Below are positions 21,122-31,414 of a stretch of DNA of 64,000 bases, in pieces. Each line of letters starts with the position of its first letter. Within the stretch, counting starts at the first letter, position 1. The notes under the pieces were generated by a model. The model was not told the DNA's origin. It ran no database searches and saw only the letters and a list, made by a program, of their open reading frames with translations. The DNA is from Aralia elata (taxonomy: Eukaryota > Streptophyta > Magnoliopsida > Apiales > Araliaceae). The DNA is taken from assembly GCA_034770075.1 (NCBI GenBank), contig CM068383.1, forward strand, positions 39,823,222-39,887,221, given 5' to 3'. The translations under genes were made by a program, and so were the position numbers.

Positions 21122-24100
21122 AGAGGAGCTAAAAGAGGACATCAGGTTGTGATGAGAGAGAAGCTCCATCTTCTCTTTAGAATTGATTCGCCTGATCCTA
21201 ACCCTCCCCTCCCTCCTCCTCCTCCCGAACCTCCTCCTCTGGAGTTTTGGTTTGTTTGGACTTTGTCCATTCTTTGATCCACTTACTACTTTTGGATCTT
21301 CTTTGTTTATGCTTGTTAAGTGGGTTTCCTTTATGGATTCACCTTCTTCTTTTTTTTGCTAAATAAACAAGTACGAGTATTTGTGATTATGGATTCACCT
21401 TCTTTTTCATTCATCTCATTTTCACCTTGAGGATCTCTCCTGAGCAGAGGGCTAGTGCTTAGAGGATGTGGGTCTCTCCGAAGAGGAGTGAGGGGCTTGT
21501 GCTTCATGGATCCTATTTGTGAATTTCTTTGGTTCTGAAAGAGTTTGGTTGCTTCCGTTTTGGCCTGTTATGCTGATAGGTGTTGCAATGCTTCCGGATT
21601 GGGGCTTGGTTCTTCTCTTCTCTATAATAGACATTTTCTGCTCTTGGTCTCATTTTCTTCAGTATTCTTTCCCACTCAGAACTCTCCTGGGCTTGGGGAT
21701 ATACTTAGAGGGTGTGGGTTACTCCGAAGATGTGTGAGTAGCCTGTTTTACTAGTTCTTGGGTTAGGATCCTTGTACTGTCTGGAACTGTTTCCCTTTGG
21801 CTTGCTTTTCTATTATAGTGGGTTCCTGCTTGCCGTTGTTGCAGTGGGATCTTGTGTTGGTGGGTCGAGTTGGCTCCCCTCCTTGGCTTGGCTCCCTCCT
21901 TCCTCTCCTTCTTGACTCCTTGGCTAGATAATTTTACTAGGGTGGGGATCCTAGTGGGCTTCACAGGGGCCATTTGTCTTATTGGGGCTTCTTGTTAGTT
22001 GCTTAGTTTTCTTGGATTGCCTCTCCGTTCTCCTATTATGCTCGTCCTTTATTCCTTTTCCCTTCTCGGCTGGCTGGACCTTTTGTATCTTTGGTCTTGT
22101 TTCCTTTTGGTTCCTTTCTTTCAAAGGAGTTATTCTGGGCAGATAGAGGGCTGCCGTTGGATCCTTTTTTGAGTGTCGCGGTTCCTCTATGGGGGTGTTC
22201 TTTTGGTACCGTGGCTCTGGTTAGCGTCCTAGGATTAGGGTTATGGTGGTGTTTTTGTTCGCTGCGTTCATGAGTTTCTTTTATTCAGAAGTCATGGAGT
22301 TTGCCGGAGTTCTGCCGGTTTGGTTTGGTGTGCTCATGTTTGCTACTGGTAGCTTCGTTGTCTGGGCTCGGTAGTTCCATGCAGCCACCCATGGGTTTAC
22401 TTTCCCTCCTTCCTCATCGCCTCCTTCCATCTCCCGTCATCTTTCATCTCTTGCACCTATCTCACTCCTCTCCTTCTTGCGGCCCACCAATCCTCTCTCT
22501 CTGAGAGTTTTGATCTGTTCTGGATGGTCGTTTGGGGTTGGTTTGGGTTGTTCGTTGTTTTGGGAGTGTCGCAAATTGTTGGGTTTGGTCTCTGTCCTCC
22601 AGTGGTCATCCTGCTGTCGATCTTTCCTCCTTCTCCGGCCCACCTACTCTCCCTCTTCCTGCCCATCGTTATGCTTTATTTCTGTTTGAGGTTCTTCAGG
22701 CAATCTTAAGCGTGACCTAACCTGAAATCTATTTTACACCTATTTCGGCTAAGTCCAGTGGCTTCTAGGTTGTGTCCTTTTCATTGTTTATGTGAGTAGG
22801 GGAGTATGTTCATTGGGGTTGTTTGGTTTTGGGTTTTTGGATCTGGTATGGAGGATGTTCTTGGTTGGTGGCTGGTTGTTCTCGGTTTGTTTCTGATCCT
22901 TGGCGGTGTTGGTTTGGCTTGGCTGGTTTGGTTGAGAATCTTGGGATGTGTTCTTCGTTATCAGATTTGTGCTTTGATACTGATTTATTTGTTTAAGTTG
23001 GTATTTTATTTTGTTCTTTGGAGTATTGCTTTGAATGGGTCTGAGTTGGGTCTTGCTACTCATTCCGTTTTGGTGTTCTGCTGTTATTCTGCCAACATCC
23101 TTGGGGTTTTGCCGGCATTTTGTCTTGCTTACCCGACTGCATGTTGCTGTCCTGCAGTTCAGTTTTCTTGTTTCTGGGGTCTTCTTGATCCGTGTGCTTT
23201 CCCATCCTTGACATCATGCTCGATTGTCTATCCGTTCATGTTCAGCTTGGGTTTGTTTTGGTTTCAGTCATTGTGCTTTGGGTGGCTGTTATGGTCGCCG
23301 GTTGTGCTGCCGACTTTCATGGACTTCTGACCAGTCTCTGGCGGGTTTGTTCTGTTCATGGGTGTTCTGCACGGGCGGTTCTTCTTTGTCGAACTGCTAT
23401 GATTGCTGGAGCTGTCGTCGGTATGGTGTTTGGTCCGGCTTGTCTTGGACATTGTGATGTTGTTTGGGCAGTGTGCATTTGGGGCCCACGTTTCATATTG
23501 TGATGCTGCTAAACTTTGTTTTAGGAGATGATAATGGTGTGGTACCTCATGGCTGCTGGTTTGCATTGGCTGACACTGCAAACTGGTGCTTCTGGGCAGA
23601 GTGTGGTATGGGCTGATGCACTAGGGCCCACGAATTCAATTTTCAAATTCTTTTGATTTTGGGTTGCTGCTGGTCCTTGATTCTTTGAGCAAATTTTGCT
23701 TTCTTGTTGCTTTCCGCGTGGGCTCTGTTGCAGCTGGTCAATAATGGGGTTTGGTGCCCTTGCCGCTGTTTTGCTTTTCCCACGTGGGGCTGGTTTATAT
23801 GCACATGGGCTGTTTAATATTGATTGCTACATGTTTGCTGATTTTGCATGGCCCACGTGGGTTTGTGCTGCTGTTTTTCCGAAAATCTGAAATGATTTGG
23901 CTTGGGTCTCGCACCAGTTGGAGCAATTACTGAAAATTTTCTACCTTTTTAGACATATTTTCTAGCTTTTCTTTCGGGTTTGTGGTCCTATTTGTTGTTG
24001 CTTAAATTTTATTTTAGCTATTTTCTTTTGCCTAACTTCGGGTTGTGAGGTATAATATTATTAGGTTAGGTAATTGGTTTCCTAGTCTTTTATAGGTGCT

Positions 24101-24204
24101 TTAGTCCCCTTGGGAGAAGAGGACTATGTTCTGATCTTCATTGTAATATCCTTTGTTTTTTGCATATTTATATACAAACAAAATTTAGCAAAAACAAAAA
24201 AAAA
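21122..24204 (+). mobile_element. LINE K: 3.1-kb GT-rich LINE-like element, 5' truncated
   Basis: Flanked by a perfect 14-bp duplication acaaggccagatgc at 21108-21121 and 24205-24218. It begins with a short frame ending in a Pro-rich stretch (PPLPPPPPEPPP, about 21205-21240), perhaps an ORF1 end. About 2.9 kb of A-poor GT-rich DNA follows, then the shared 3' end (cctaacttcgggttg, ctttagtcccc, gaggactatg, atacaaacaaaatttagc-A). No ORF2 homology is seen. Long plus-strand frames such as 22806-23330 look compositional. Confidence 0.82.
21349..21388 (-). mobile_element. Micro-insertion: 40-bp LINE tail
   Basis: T run plus gctaaataaacaag, flanked by the 16-bp duplication atggattcaccttctt (21333-21348 and 21389-21404). 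It consists of little more than poly(A) and about 30 bases of 3' end. Confidence 0.82.
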
Positions 24205-24439
24205 ACAAGGCCAGATGCCCAAATAAAAGCAAACATTTTAAACTTTAAGAGAATACATGCTAAGAAACAATCTAGAACAACCACAAAACCTAGCAAGGAA
24301 CTATCAGTATTGCTCAGTATTGCAACAAAAGAAACCACAGCAATAAAGACCATCAGCAGCAACTGCACATCCAGCAGCAAGCAGTAGCAGATCAGCACAA
24401 CCAGTCACACATAGCAGCTAGCAACAGCCAGCAGCAACC

Positions 24440-24540
24440 AGCAAACAGCAGCAGCAGCAGCAGCAGCAGATAACCATAAGCAGCAGAAGCAGCAACATCA
24501 GCTGCAGCAGCAACATCAGCTGCAGCAGCAGCCCAATAAT
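24440..24540 (+). repeat. CAG-rich simple repeat in LINE J
   Basis: About eight consecutive cag units near 24448-24472, then degenerate cagcagcaacatcagctg repeats. In J's sense this is GCTGCTG, matching the composition of LINEs P and K. Confidence 0.85.
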
Positions 24541-24965
24541 CTAGCACTGCCACCATAGCATTATAACCTAACACTGCAGCACATAATGCCCAAAACAGCA
24601 ACACAAACACTACAAACAGCACTGGAAAATAGCATAAAGCAGCAGACAAGCAGCCATCAGCATAGTACCCAGCCTAACCCCAGCACCAACCCACCCAACA
24701 AATCTGCATCTAGCAACCCTCCTGCACAGCACCAACCGTATGCGACTAACCGGCCCAACAATAACACCTAACCGCAAAAAATCCAGCAACATCAACCAGG
24801 GAATCTGCTTTACAAAATTAGGTGCCTAAACCAAGGCCTATGTATAACTTTCTGAAACTTTTTGTTCGAATGTAAGGAGCCTTTTAAGAGGTGAAAAATG
24901 TCACGCACGATAGTCCTTGTTGGGGTAGTTTTGTTGGTGTGGATCCTAGTATTTCGTTCATCCCC

Positions 24966-25744
24966 TTATTTTTTATCACGATTTTTTGTAAGTGCATTAG
25001 ATCGTCATGAACTTGCTCGGATGCCATAGGACGAAGCGTGACTCTTCTTCGATTGTGTACCAACGAATACTTATTCGTACAACTGTTATGCTTTGCGCGC
25101 CTGTTGTGTCGCCATGGCTTCCCAAGTAACAAATGGCAAGTATGTGTTGGAACTACATCGCATAATATTTCATCTTCATATCTGCCAATGCGAAAAGAAA
25201 CTGACACCTGTCTAGCCACCATTACCTCTTCAAAATCAATGATCCCTTGCAACCTGTAAGGTTGAGGATGCGCAACTGTTGATAAACCTAGTTTCTCCAC
25301 CATTGTAGTGCTAGCAATGTTAGAACCAATTTCACAATCAATTTTCACAACGCATACCTTTTCTTGTACTAGAAACCTACTATAAAACATATCCTTTTGC
25401 TGCATTGTTTCTTCCCCGCTAGCTTGCACACTTGTAATTTTCTAGTCTCCAATGACTCTCCAAGAATCTCATGATCTTCTTCAACTTTTATTTCCCTCGG
25501 TTGAATGTGCTCCGCATGTGCCTTATGGATGTTTTGTAGTTGCATCCAACAATCCTCCAAAAACTCTTTAAAAAATAATGGTTCCCTATACACCTTAGGA
25601 GTTTCTCGTGGTTGTTTCCGATGCGAATCTCCATGCCTATCTATCCGTCTATGAACCTCCTTGTCATCATCCCAATTTGATTGCCTTGAAGGTTGCTCTA
25701 CATGTCTAGGAGATGCATACTCATTCCTCCTATTAAGCTATACT
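24966..25744 (-). pseudogene. Fragment F: decayed protease and Gag end of a B-like element
   Basis: The frame from 25429 down shows STTMVEKLGLSTVAHPQPYRLQG, IGRYEDEILCDVVP and LLLGKPWRHNRRAKH, a protease of this family. The active-site region reads KIDCEIGSNIAS instead of IDGGSCTNVAS. At 25440-25740 the charged Gag end and the block aligned to B 5510-5570 appear. Element D interrupts it at 25745. Confidence 0.72.
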
Positions 25745-25848
25745 TGATAGACTCCACGGAACGCTTGCGTGAGGTGATCGTTGCCCGGATCGTTTCTAGT
25801 AAGCAACTTTGATGGAACTCTCTCGATACCTTAACCCAACGTCTATTT

Positions 25849-26045
25849 ATTTTTTTTGCTAAATTTGTTTGTATATTAAAAATGCAAAAAACTAAGGATA
25901 TTACAATGAAGATCAGAACATAGACCTCTTCTCCCGAGAGGGCTAAAACACCTAGAAAAACTAGGAAACCAATGCCTAACATAATTAAAATATTCCTCAC
26001 AACCTGAGGTTAGGCAAAGAAAACTAGGAAACCAATGCCTAACCT
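25849..26045 (-). mobile_element. LINE 3' stub in element D LTR
   Basis: Duplication aacgtctattt at 25838-25848 and 26046-26056. The 197-bp insert contains the shared LINE 3' sequence. An internal repeat of ctaggaaaccaatgcctaac suggests a rearranged 5' end. Confidence 0.82.
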
Positions 26046-26414
26046 AACGTCTATTTTGAGACGAGAATCTTGATAATTTCGATCAAGCAATTGCTTTCTT
26101 GTAGGATGGAACACCAACAACACTTAGACCCTCGTTTGGATGAAAACGATAATCTCCGTACGATTGTATGATGCGATAGAATAACACCACATACAACTAT
26201 GGTTTGTTGTATGATAAGTTAATTATGAATATCAAAGAAAAACTAAGAACGATAACTTAGAAATCCTTTAAAGAACCAAAAGTAGAGAATAGCTCTCAAT
26301 TGTATAAAACTCAGAAAATTGTTGATTATTCAATTACAATAACCATGTAACCTATTTATACTAGTAGAAATAAACCCTAATTATAAAAGGAATTGAAGTA
26401 CTAGTAAATAAACC

Positions 26415-26606
26415 CTTAAAAATAATTTCGTTTGCCTAGCCTCGGGTTGTGAGGTATAAATATAATTAGGTTAGGTAATTGGTTTCCTAGTTTTATCTAG
26501 GTTCTTTAGTCCTCTCGGGAGAAGAGGACTATGTTTCGAACTTTATTGTAATATCCTTAGTTTTTTTGCATATATGTATACAAACAAAATTTAGCAAAAA
26601 AAAATA
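26415..26606 (+). mobile_element. LINE 3' stub in element D LTR, opposite orientation
   Basis: Flanked by tactagtaaataaacc (26399-26414) and tactagtaaataacc (26607-26621). It carries the same 3' end as LINEs K and N and an A run. Confidence 0.82.
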
Positions 26607-26756
26607 TACTAGTAAATAACCAATTAGAAAGTAATTTCCATCTAACAAACATCCTAGTCAACTTAGAATTATGAAAGATATGATAAATCCCTAAAAATAA
26701 GAAAAGAAATCTGATAAAATCTTCAAAAACGTGTTCTTCAAATTCCGTGTCGCGTG

Positions 26757-26912
26757 ACTGGCACGGGGCACACTTGAAAATGCAATGGAAAGGCGCGGGG
26801 CGCGCTAGGTATGCAGATCTTGACTTGTGCTCGGTGCGGGGCGCACTGTCTTCTGTAGGACCGGCGCAGGGCGCGTTGTATCAAGCTCAAAAAGGACGCG
26901 GGGCGCGCCGGG
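26757..26912 (-). repeat. GC-rich palindrome array, type 2
   Basis: Units near GGCGCG-GGG-CGCGCC spaced about 30-50 bp. On the minus strand they are read in the integrase frame as Arg-Pro-Ala-Pro-like repeats. Related arrays at 63545-63725 and a single unit at 19165. Confidence 0.82.
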
Positions 26913-27710
26913 TGGGAATTTTTGGCTTTCTTGGCTAGTCCCCGATTCTTGGCTTCGAATACACATTTGTAACATATTCACGAGCTTAGACTCCAACTCC
27001 AAAGCCTTCATCCTAGAATCTTCATCCTTCCAAGCTTCTTGAATCAATCCGTTAATCCCCTCCTTGAAGCGTTTAGCCCGAGCTCTCGTCACAGGCCCAA
27101 CCGAAACATGTACCGAATCATCGCCATGGTTGTCATTCCTCCCTGTGCTAAGGATGCCCTCATCATACCTCTCCTCTTGAGAAAGATTTGTCCTGAAATC
27201 GTCTCCTACATCAAACGGGCTTAAATCAGTAACATTGAATGTTGCACTAACACTATACTCACCCGGTAAATCCAGTTTGTATGCATTATCATTAATGCGC
27301 TCAAGAACTTGAAATGGTCCATCTCCTCGTTGAAGCAATTTTGAATGCCTTTGAGTTGGAAATCTTTCCTTTCGCATATGTAACCACACCCAATCTGCCC
27401 GCTCAAAAAGCACTTGACGATGCCCTTTGTTGGCATGCTTGATATATTGCTCCATCCTTTTCTCAATGTTGAGCCTCGTTTTCTCATGTATCTGCTTAAC
27501 AAAGTCAACCTTTTTCTTTCCATCCATGTTAGTAAATTCAGAAGTAGGTAATGGGGATAAATCCAAAGGAGTTAAACGATTAAACCTATATTCAATTTCA
27601 AATGGACTAAAGTTAGTAGCACAATTAACAGATCTATTATATGCAAACTCAACATGCGGTAAACATTCTTCCCAAAATTTAATGTTCTTTTTAATGATAG
27701 TCCTCAACAA
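26805..27710 (-). CDS. Element D integrase C-terminal frame, extending 119 codons into the LTR
   Basis: 301 codons. It opens in the region after the catalytic core (KKNIKFWEECLPHVEFAYNR), includes FERADWVWLHMRKERFP and VLERINDNAYKLDLPGEY, then DVGDDF. It enters the LTR at about residue 182. The LTR-coded tail has GPVTRARAKRFKEGINGLIQ and an acidic stretch, then passes through the type 2 palindromes and stops at 26805. The core is separated by a stop at about 27755 (CAA to TAA), so this part is probably not made. Confidence 0.75.
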   Translation of the reverse strand: MLRTIIKKNIKFWEECLPHVEFAYNRSVNCATNFSPFEIEYRFNRLTPLDLSPLPTSEFTNMDGKKKVDFVKQIHEKTRLNIEKRMEQYIKHANKGHRQVLFERADWVWLHMRKERFPTQRHSKLLQRGDGPFQVLERINDNAYKLDLPGEYSVSATFNVTDLSPFDVGDDFRTNLSQEERYDEGILSTGRNDNHGDDSVHVSVGPVTRARAKRFKEGINGLIQEAWKDEDSRMKALELESKLVNMLQMCIRSQESGTSQESQKFPPGAPRVLFELDTTRPAPVLQKTVRPAPSTSQDLHT

Positions 27711-27752
27711 TGCAGATAAAGTTCTATTAACAACCTCAGTTTGTCCGTCAGT

Positions 27753-28314
27753 TTATGGATGACAAGTAGTAGAAAACAACAATTTAGTTCCTAACTTACA
27801 CCACAATGTCTTCCAAAAATAACTCAAGAATTTAGAATCTCTATCAGAAACAATGGTTCTAGGCATACCATATATTCGCACAATCTCCCTAAAGAACAAA
27901 TCCGCTACATGGGAAGCATCGTCTGGAATAAAATGTGACATGTTAGAAAATCTATCCACGACCACAAAAATTGAATCATTACCACGCTTAGACATAGACA
28001 ATCCTAACACAAAATCCATAGATATGTCAATCCAAGGTTCACTAGGTGTGGGCAATGGTGTATACAATCCATGGGGTTGAACACGAGACTTAGACTGACG
28101 ACAAGTGATGCACCTATCACAAATTCTTTCTACATCCCGTCTCATGTGTGGCCAATAAAAGTGCGAATGCAAAACCACAAAAGTTTTATCTACTCCAAAA
28201 TGACCCATCAAACCACTCACATGCGACTCCCTTAACAACAACTCATGCAATGAACACGCAGGAATACACAATTTATTCTCACGAAATAAAAATCCATCAA
28301 TTTTAAAGTACTTT
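27753..28314 (-). pseudogene. Element D integrase core
   Basis: HFYWPHMRRDVERICDRCITCRQ gives the zinc-binding Cys pair, and SMDFVLGLS and SDRDSKFLSYFW give two catalytic Asp. Several residues are missing between HFIP and DDASHV. The frame ends at CHP with TAA, the same change as in C. At the N-terminal side SINE S2 interrupts at 28315. Confidence 0.82.
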
Positions 28315-30033
28315 TTTTTTGCTAATTTCCACACTCACACACCCAAGAATGAAAGAATCGAACCCTTTTTTTTTGCTAAATTTGTTTGTGTATTAGAAAC
28401 CATAAATACAATGGCAAAGGGGCATACCCCAGAGAAAAAAGTCAACATGAAATAGGCCCCATGAGAACATAAAAGAAAACTATTCAACAAAGGAAATAGA
28501 ATCAAAGCATTAAAAGCAACCAAATACAATCAATCAATTACAATCAAATTACAACTAGTTATGAAAGGTATGACATTTTTGAGTAGCCTGTTGAAACTTT
28601 TTTGAACTGGAGAGTCGTGCCTTAATCAAGTTGATGATTTCCTTAGTCAATGCATGAGGCAGCAACATATTCCCATCATGTAGCTTAGAATTTCGAGATC
28701 CCCAAATTTTATAAAGGGAGGTGGCAAGGATGAGTTTTAAATTTTCAGAGTGCATTTTTCTCCCTTGGAACTGCTGAATATATGCAATTAAATTATCCCA
28801 TTTTTTGGAATATTGGGCCAGCTTCCCAGTGCCAAGACATTAGTAATCACACCACTCGAATAAGGACAGTTAAAGAAGAGGTGGTTAAATGTTTCATTGG
28901 CCGTATTACACAAAGGACACCTTATCAGGATATAATTAGAGTAGGACATGAAAGCATCATTTGTTGGGAATCTTTTGTGCAACGCAAGCCAAAGAAAGAA
29001 AGAGTACCGAGGAACATAGTGCTTATGCCAAAGGATGTTTGCCCAAGCGACAAGAGCACTTCGGCATCGGATGGAATCCCAAATATTGTTAGCTTTCAAG
29101 TGTCGGATATTAATGGAATCCCAGGTTATAGAGTCGTCATTTATAGACGGAGATGGGGCAGTAGTAAAAAGACTACGAAATTGGACCACATCGTGATGAT
29201 TACTCTAGGTTAAACCCCAAGTTGAGTTGGAAATAATGCTAGAAACAAGAGCAGATTTTGGGATCCCAGAGTTGGACAGCAAGTACACATTCAGAGATAA
29301 AGGTTGGCCATTCAGCCAAGGGTCAAACCAGAGGCTAAAGTGGTTCCCTCTACCTACACGATAGGAGAGAAAATTTTGAGCAAGGGATCGAAGCTTAAGA
29401 ACTTTACGCTAGATCCAAGAGTAGTCAGTTGGAATATTGATATGGCAGAAGTTATTGTGTTTGAGAACTGAGGTCTGAATCCAAGAAGCCTAGAGTGAAG
29501 AGGGCTTAAAATGAATAACCTTGAGTAAGTGCTGAATAATGAGAGCCTTATTCCAGTCCTCAAGGTCCTTTATACCCAAACCACCTTCAGAATAAGGCAA
29601 AGAAATTACCTTCCAAGAGACTTTAGCCCCATGTTTCCCAAGAGCAGGCCCCTTCTAGAGGAATCTGGTTAGGATAGACTGGATAAATCTAAGAACAGAT
29701 TTGGGCAAAAGAAAATGAGCTGACCAAAAAGATTGGATAGAAAGAAGCACAGATTTGATCAGTTGTAACCTACCAGAATAAGCAAGGAACTTAGCAGTCC
29801 AGGAGGAGATCTGCGTAGTAATCTTTTGGATAAGAGACATGCAATCACTATGAGAAAGCTTCAAAGATATTAAGGGAACACCAAGGAATCGGATTGGCAG
29901 GGTGCCGACATGAAACCCAAGTAAGTCAAGTATAACCTGTTTATCAATTTCGCCAACATTTGAGAGAATCGAACCCTTGACCTTATGGAAACCATAAGGC
30001 AAGGGTTACCGCTGGGCCAAGAACTATACGACA
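28315..30033 (-). mobile_element. SINE S2 (about 108 bp) split by LINE M, in element D integrase
   Basis: SINE parts are 28315-28367 and 29979-30033, with the 14-bp duplication ttttaaagtacttt at 28301-28314 and 30034-30047. In sense it has A box TGGCCCAGCGG, an 8-bp hairpin CCTTATGG-TTT-CCATAAGG, B box GGGTTCGATTC, and ends GAAATTAGC-A(n). The end matches the LINE tail TTTAGC-A(n). Confidence 0.85.
28368..29964 (-). mobile_element. LINE M: 5'-truncated L1-type LINE with ORF2 C-terminus
   Basis: Duplication agaatcgaaccctt at 28354-28367 and 29965-29978. The minus strand encodes the end of RT (FLGVPLISLKL, TAKFLAYSGRLQLIKSVL; 29655-29960) and the zf-RVT region (WANILWHKHYVPRYSFFLWL, CPLCN, ETFNHLFFNC; 28788-29189). 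A C-terminal stretch lies at 28555-28755, then a 3' UTR ending ACACAAACAAATTTAGC-A(n). Frames are broken between these parts. This copy shows which LINE type owns the TTTAGC tail. Confidence 0.88.
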
Positions 30034-30091
30034 TTTTAAAGTACTTTCTTGCTGCACTATTTTCACAATTTTTATACTCTTCACAAAATCA

Positions 30092-30243
30092 AGGTGGAAA
30101 TCCCATGGAAACCACGTAAATGCTTGAAATGCAAAACTTACGACCACTCCACTGCCTCTTGCTCATCCAAATCATTGCCGAATTGTGTGAAGTGTAAATC
30201 TAAATGGAATGAGGTGGGGAAAAGAAAGGAAGTCAAACCATCT
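30092..30243 (+). pseudogene. LINE N ORF1 zinc-knuckle fragment
   Basis: Encodes EIPWKPRKCLKCKTYDHSTASC, whose C-X2-C-X4-H-X4-C pattern is typical of plant L1 ORF1 RNA-binding proteins. A second Cys pair follows (CVKCK). The frame is interrupted at 30244 by the LTR of element E. Confidence 0.8.
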
Positions 30244-31414
30244 TGATAGACTCCACGACACGCTTGCGTGAGATGGTCGTCGCCCAAATCGTTTTCTAGC
30301 AAAAATTGAATGGTGGATTGCTTGCAACACCTCAACCCCTCGCCTATATGAAGACGGTAATCTTGGTATAATTGCTCACGTTTGGAAATCTGCGTTAGAT
30401 GAACACCAACGACACCTTGACCCCTCGCTTATATGTAAGTGGTAATCTTGGTACAATCGACGCTTGATGTGGTAGAGGACGCCACACACAACTATGGAAT
30501 GTTGTGTGATAAGTCAAGCTGAATTCTCAAAGAAAACTAAGGAAATACTTAGGAATCCTTCAAAGAATCAATAGTAGAGAATAACTCAAAGCGTTTGATA
30601 AAATCTGAATATATGAAATGTTGCTGCCTCCATTACAATCATAAGACTTATATATGGAGGCTAGGGTGGTGGCTATGAAACCCTAAATCTGAACAAGGAA
30701 ATAGCAATTAACTTAGAGTTAAATCCCATCTAGGATTAATTTTATTACAAGGTAACATAGAAATCTGCTAGAAAAACCGCGGCAGTTGGCGCAATGGTTC
30801 AAATGAGGCCCTAGGGTGAACCGTAAACTCGGACGTCCTGGGATCGAATCCCACTAGCAACAATTGATAGCGGCCACGGGTCGTACGTTTTAGGGTGACG
30901 CCATGTCTTAGGCGGAGCCTGTACGCAAAGGCTGGCTCGGGCTCAGGGGATTTAGTCGGGTTGCGACCCGAAAACCCACGATTAACAAAAAAATGAAAGT
31001 GCTGGAAAGTGCTGAATAAAAAGAAAGTGCTGAAACATAAGGGAATCACATGCCAAAAATGTGCTGCAGAAAATTCAGCAAATGGCTTGGAATTTAGCTT
31101 CTGAATTGGCTCATCCTATTGTAACACAATTGACTTGAAATTTAGCTTATGATTTGGCTGATGTAGAATATTCAGCAATTGGCTTGGAATTTAGCTCCTA
31201 AATTGGCTCATCCATTTGTAACAAATTCATGAACTTGGAATCTGTCATACTCGGTTTTGAAGTCATTCCAACCTCGTTCCAAATTATTTGAATCAACCCA
31301 TTGAGTCCCTCCTTGAAGCGTTTAGCCCGAGCTCTTGTTATGGGTCCAACCGGGAAGCGAACCGAATCTGATGTATGGGTGTCAATCACTCCCGAGCTAA
31401 GGATGTCCTCATCA
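30244..31414 (-). repeat. Element E 3' LTR with SINE
   Basis: TG...CA. SINE S1 at 30775-30999. The type 4 palindromes start at 31091, 31139 and 31188. The integrase tail is coded from 31414 to 31198. Polypurine tract complement ttcccctcctctt at 31415-31427. Confidence 0.93.
30775..30999 (+). mobile_element. SINE S1, most complete copy
   Basis: Has A box TTGGCGCAATGG (30785-30796), B box GGATCGAATCCC (near 30840), 3' hairpin TCGGGT-TGCG-ACCCGA and A7 tail. Candidate duplication tgctagaaa (30766-30774) and tgctggaaa (31000-31008). A to B box spacing is about 54 bp, longer than in an ordinary tRNA gene. The site is empty in the other LTR of E. Confidence 0.82.

Larger units (their letters stand above)
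20982..24965 (-). mobile_element. LINE J: minus-strand GT-rich LINE inserted in F, split by LINE K
   Basis: The 3' end is at left (T run then gctaaattta). The element continues to 21121 and resumes at 24219-24965, which on the plus strand is CA-rich with CAG repeats. A similar AT-rich motif (ttattttta/ttatttttta) at both ends may be the duplication; boundaries are approximate. Confidence 0.65.
25745..27165 (-). repeat. Element D 3' LTR (type 2 palindrome array)
   Basis: TGATAG...CATCA, 1421 bp including two LINE stubs (25849-26045, 26415-26606). The palindrome array is at 26757-26912. The integrase frame covers 26805-27165. Polypurine tract complement tacctctcctcttgag follows at 27166. Confidence 0.87.

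Noticed and set aside
22806..23330. 174-codon hydrophobic frame in LINE K
   Set aside because: Same compositional effect inside a LINE 3' region; no start context or domain.
29979..30033. tRNA-like sequence with A and B boxes
   Set aside because: It is split by LINE M, has a 3' TTAGC-A tail and lies inside a 14-bp target duplication, so it is a SINE, not a tRNA gene.
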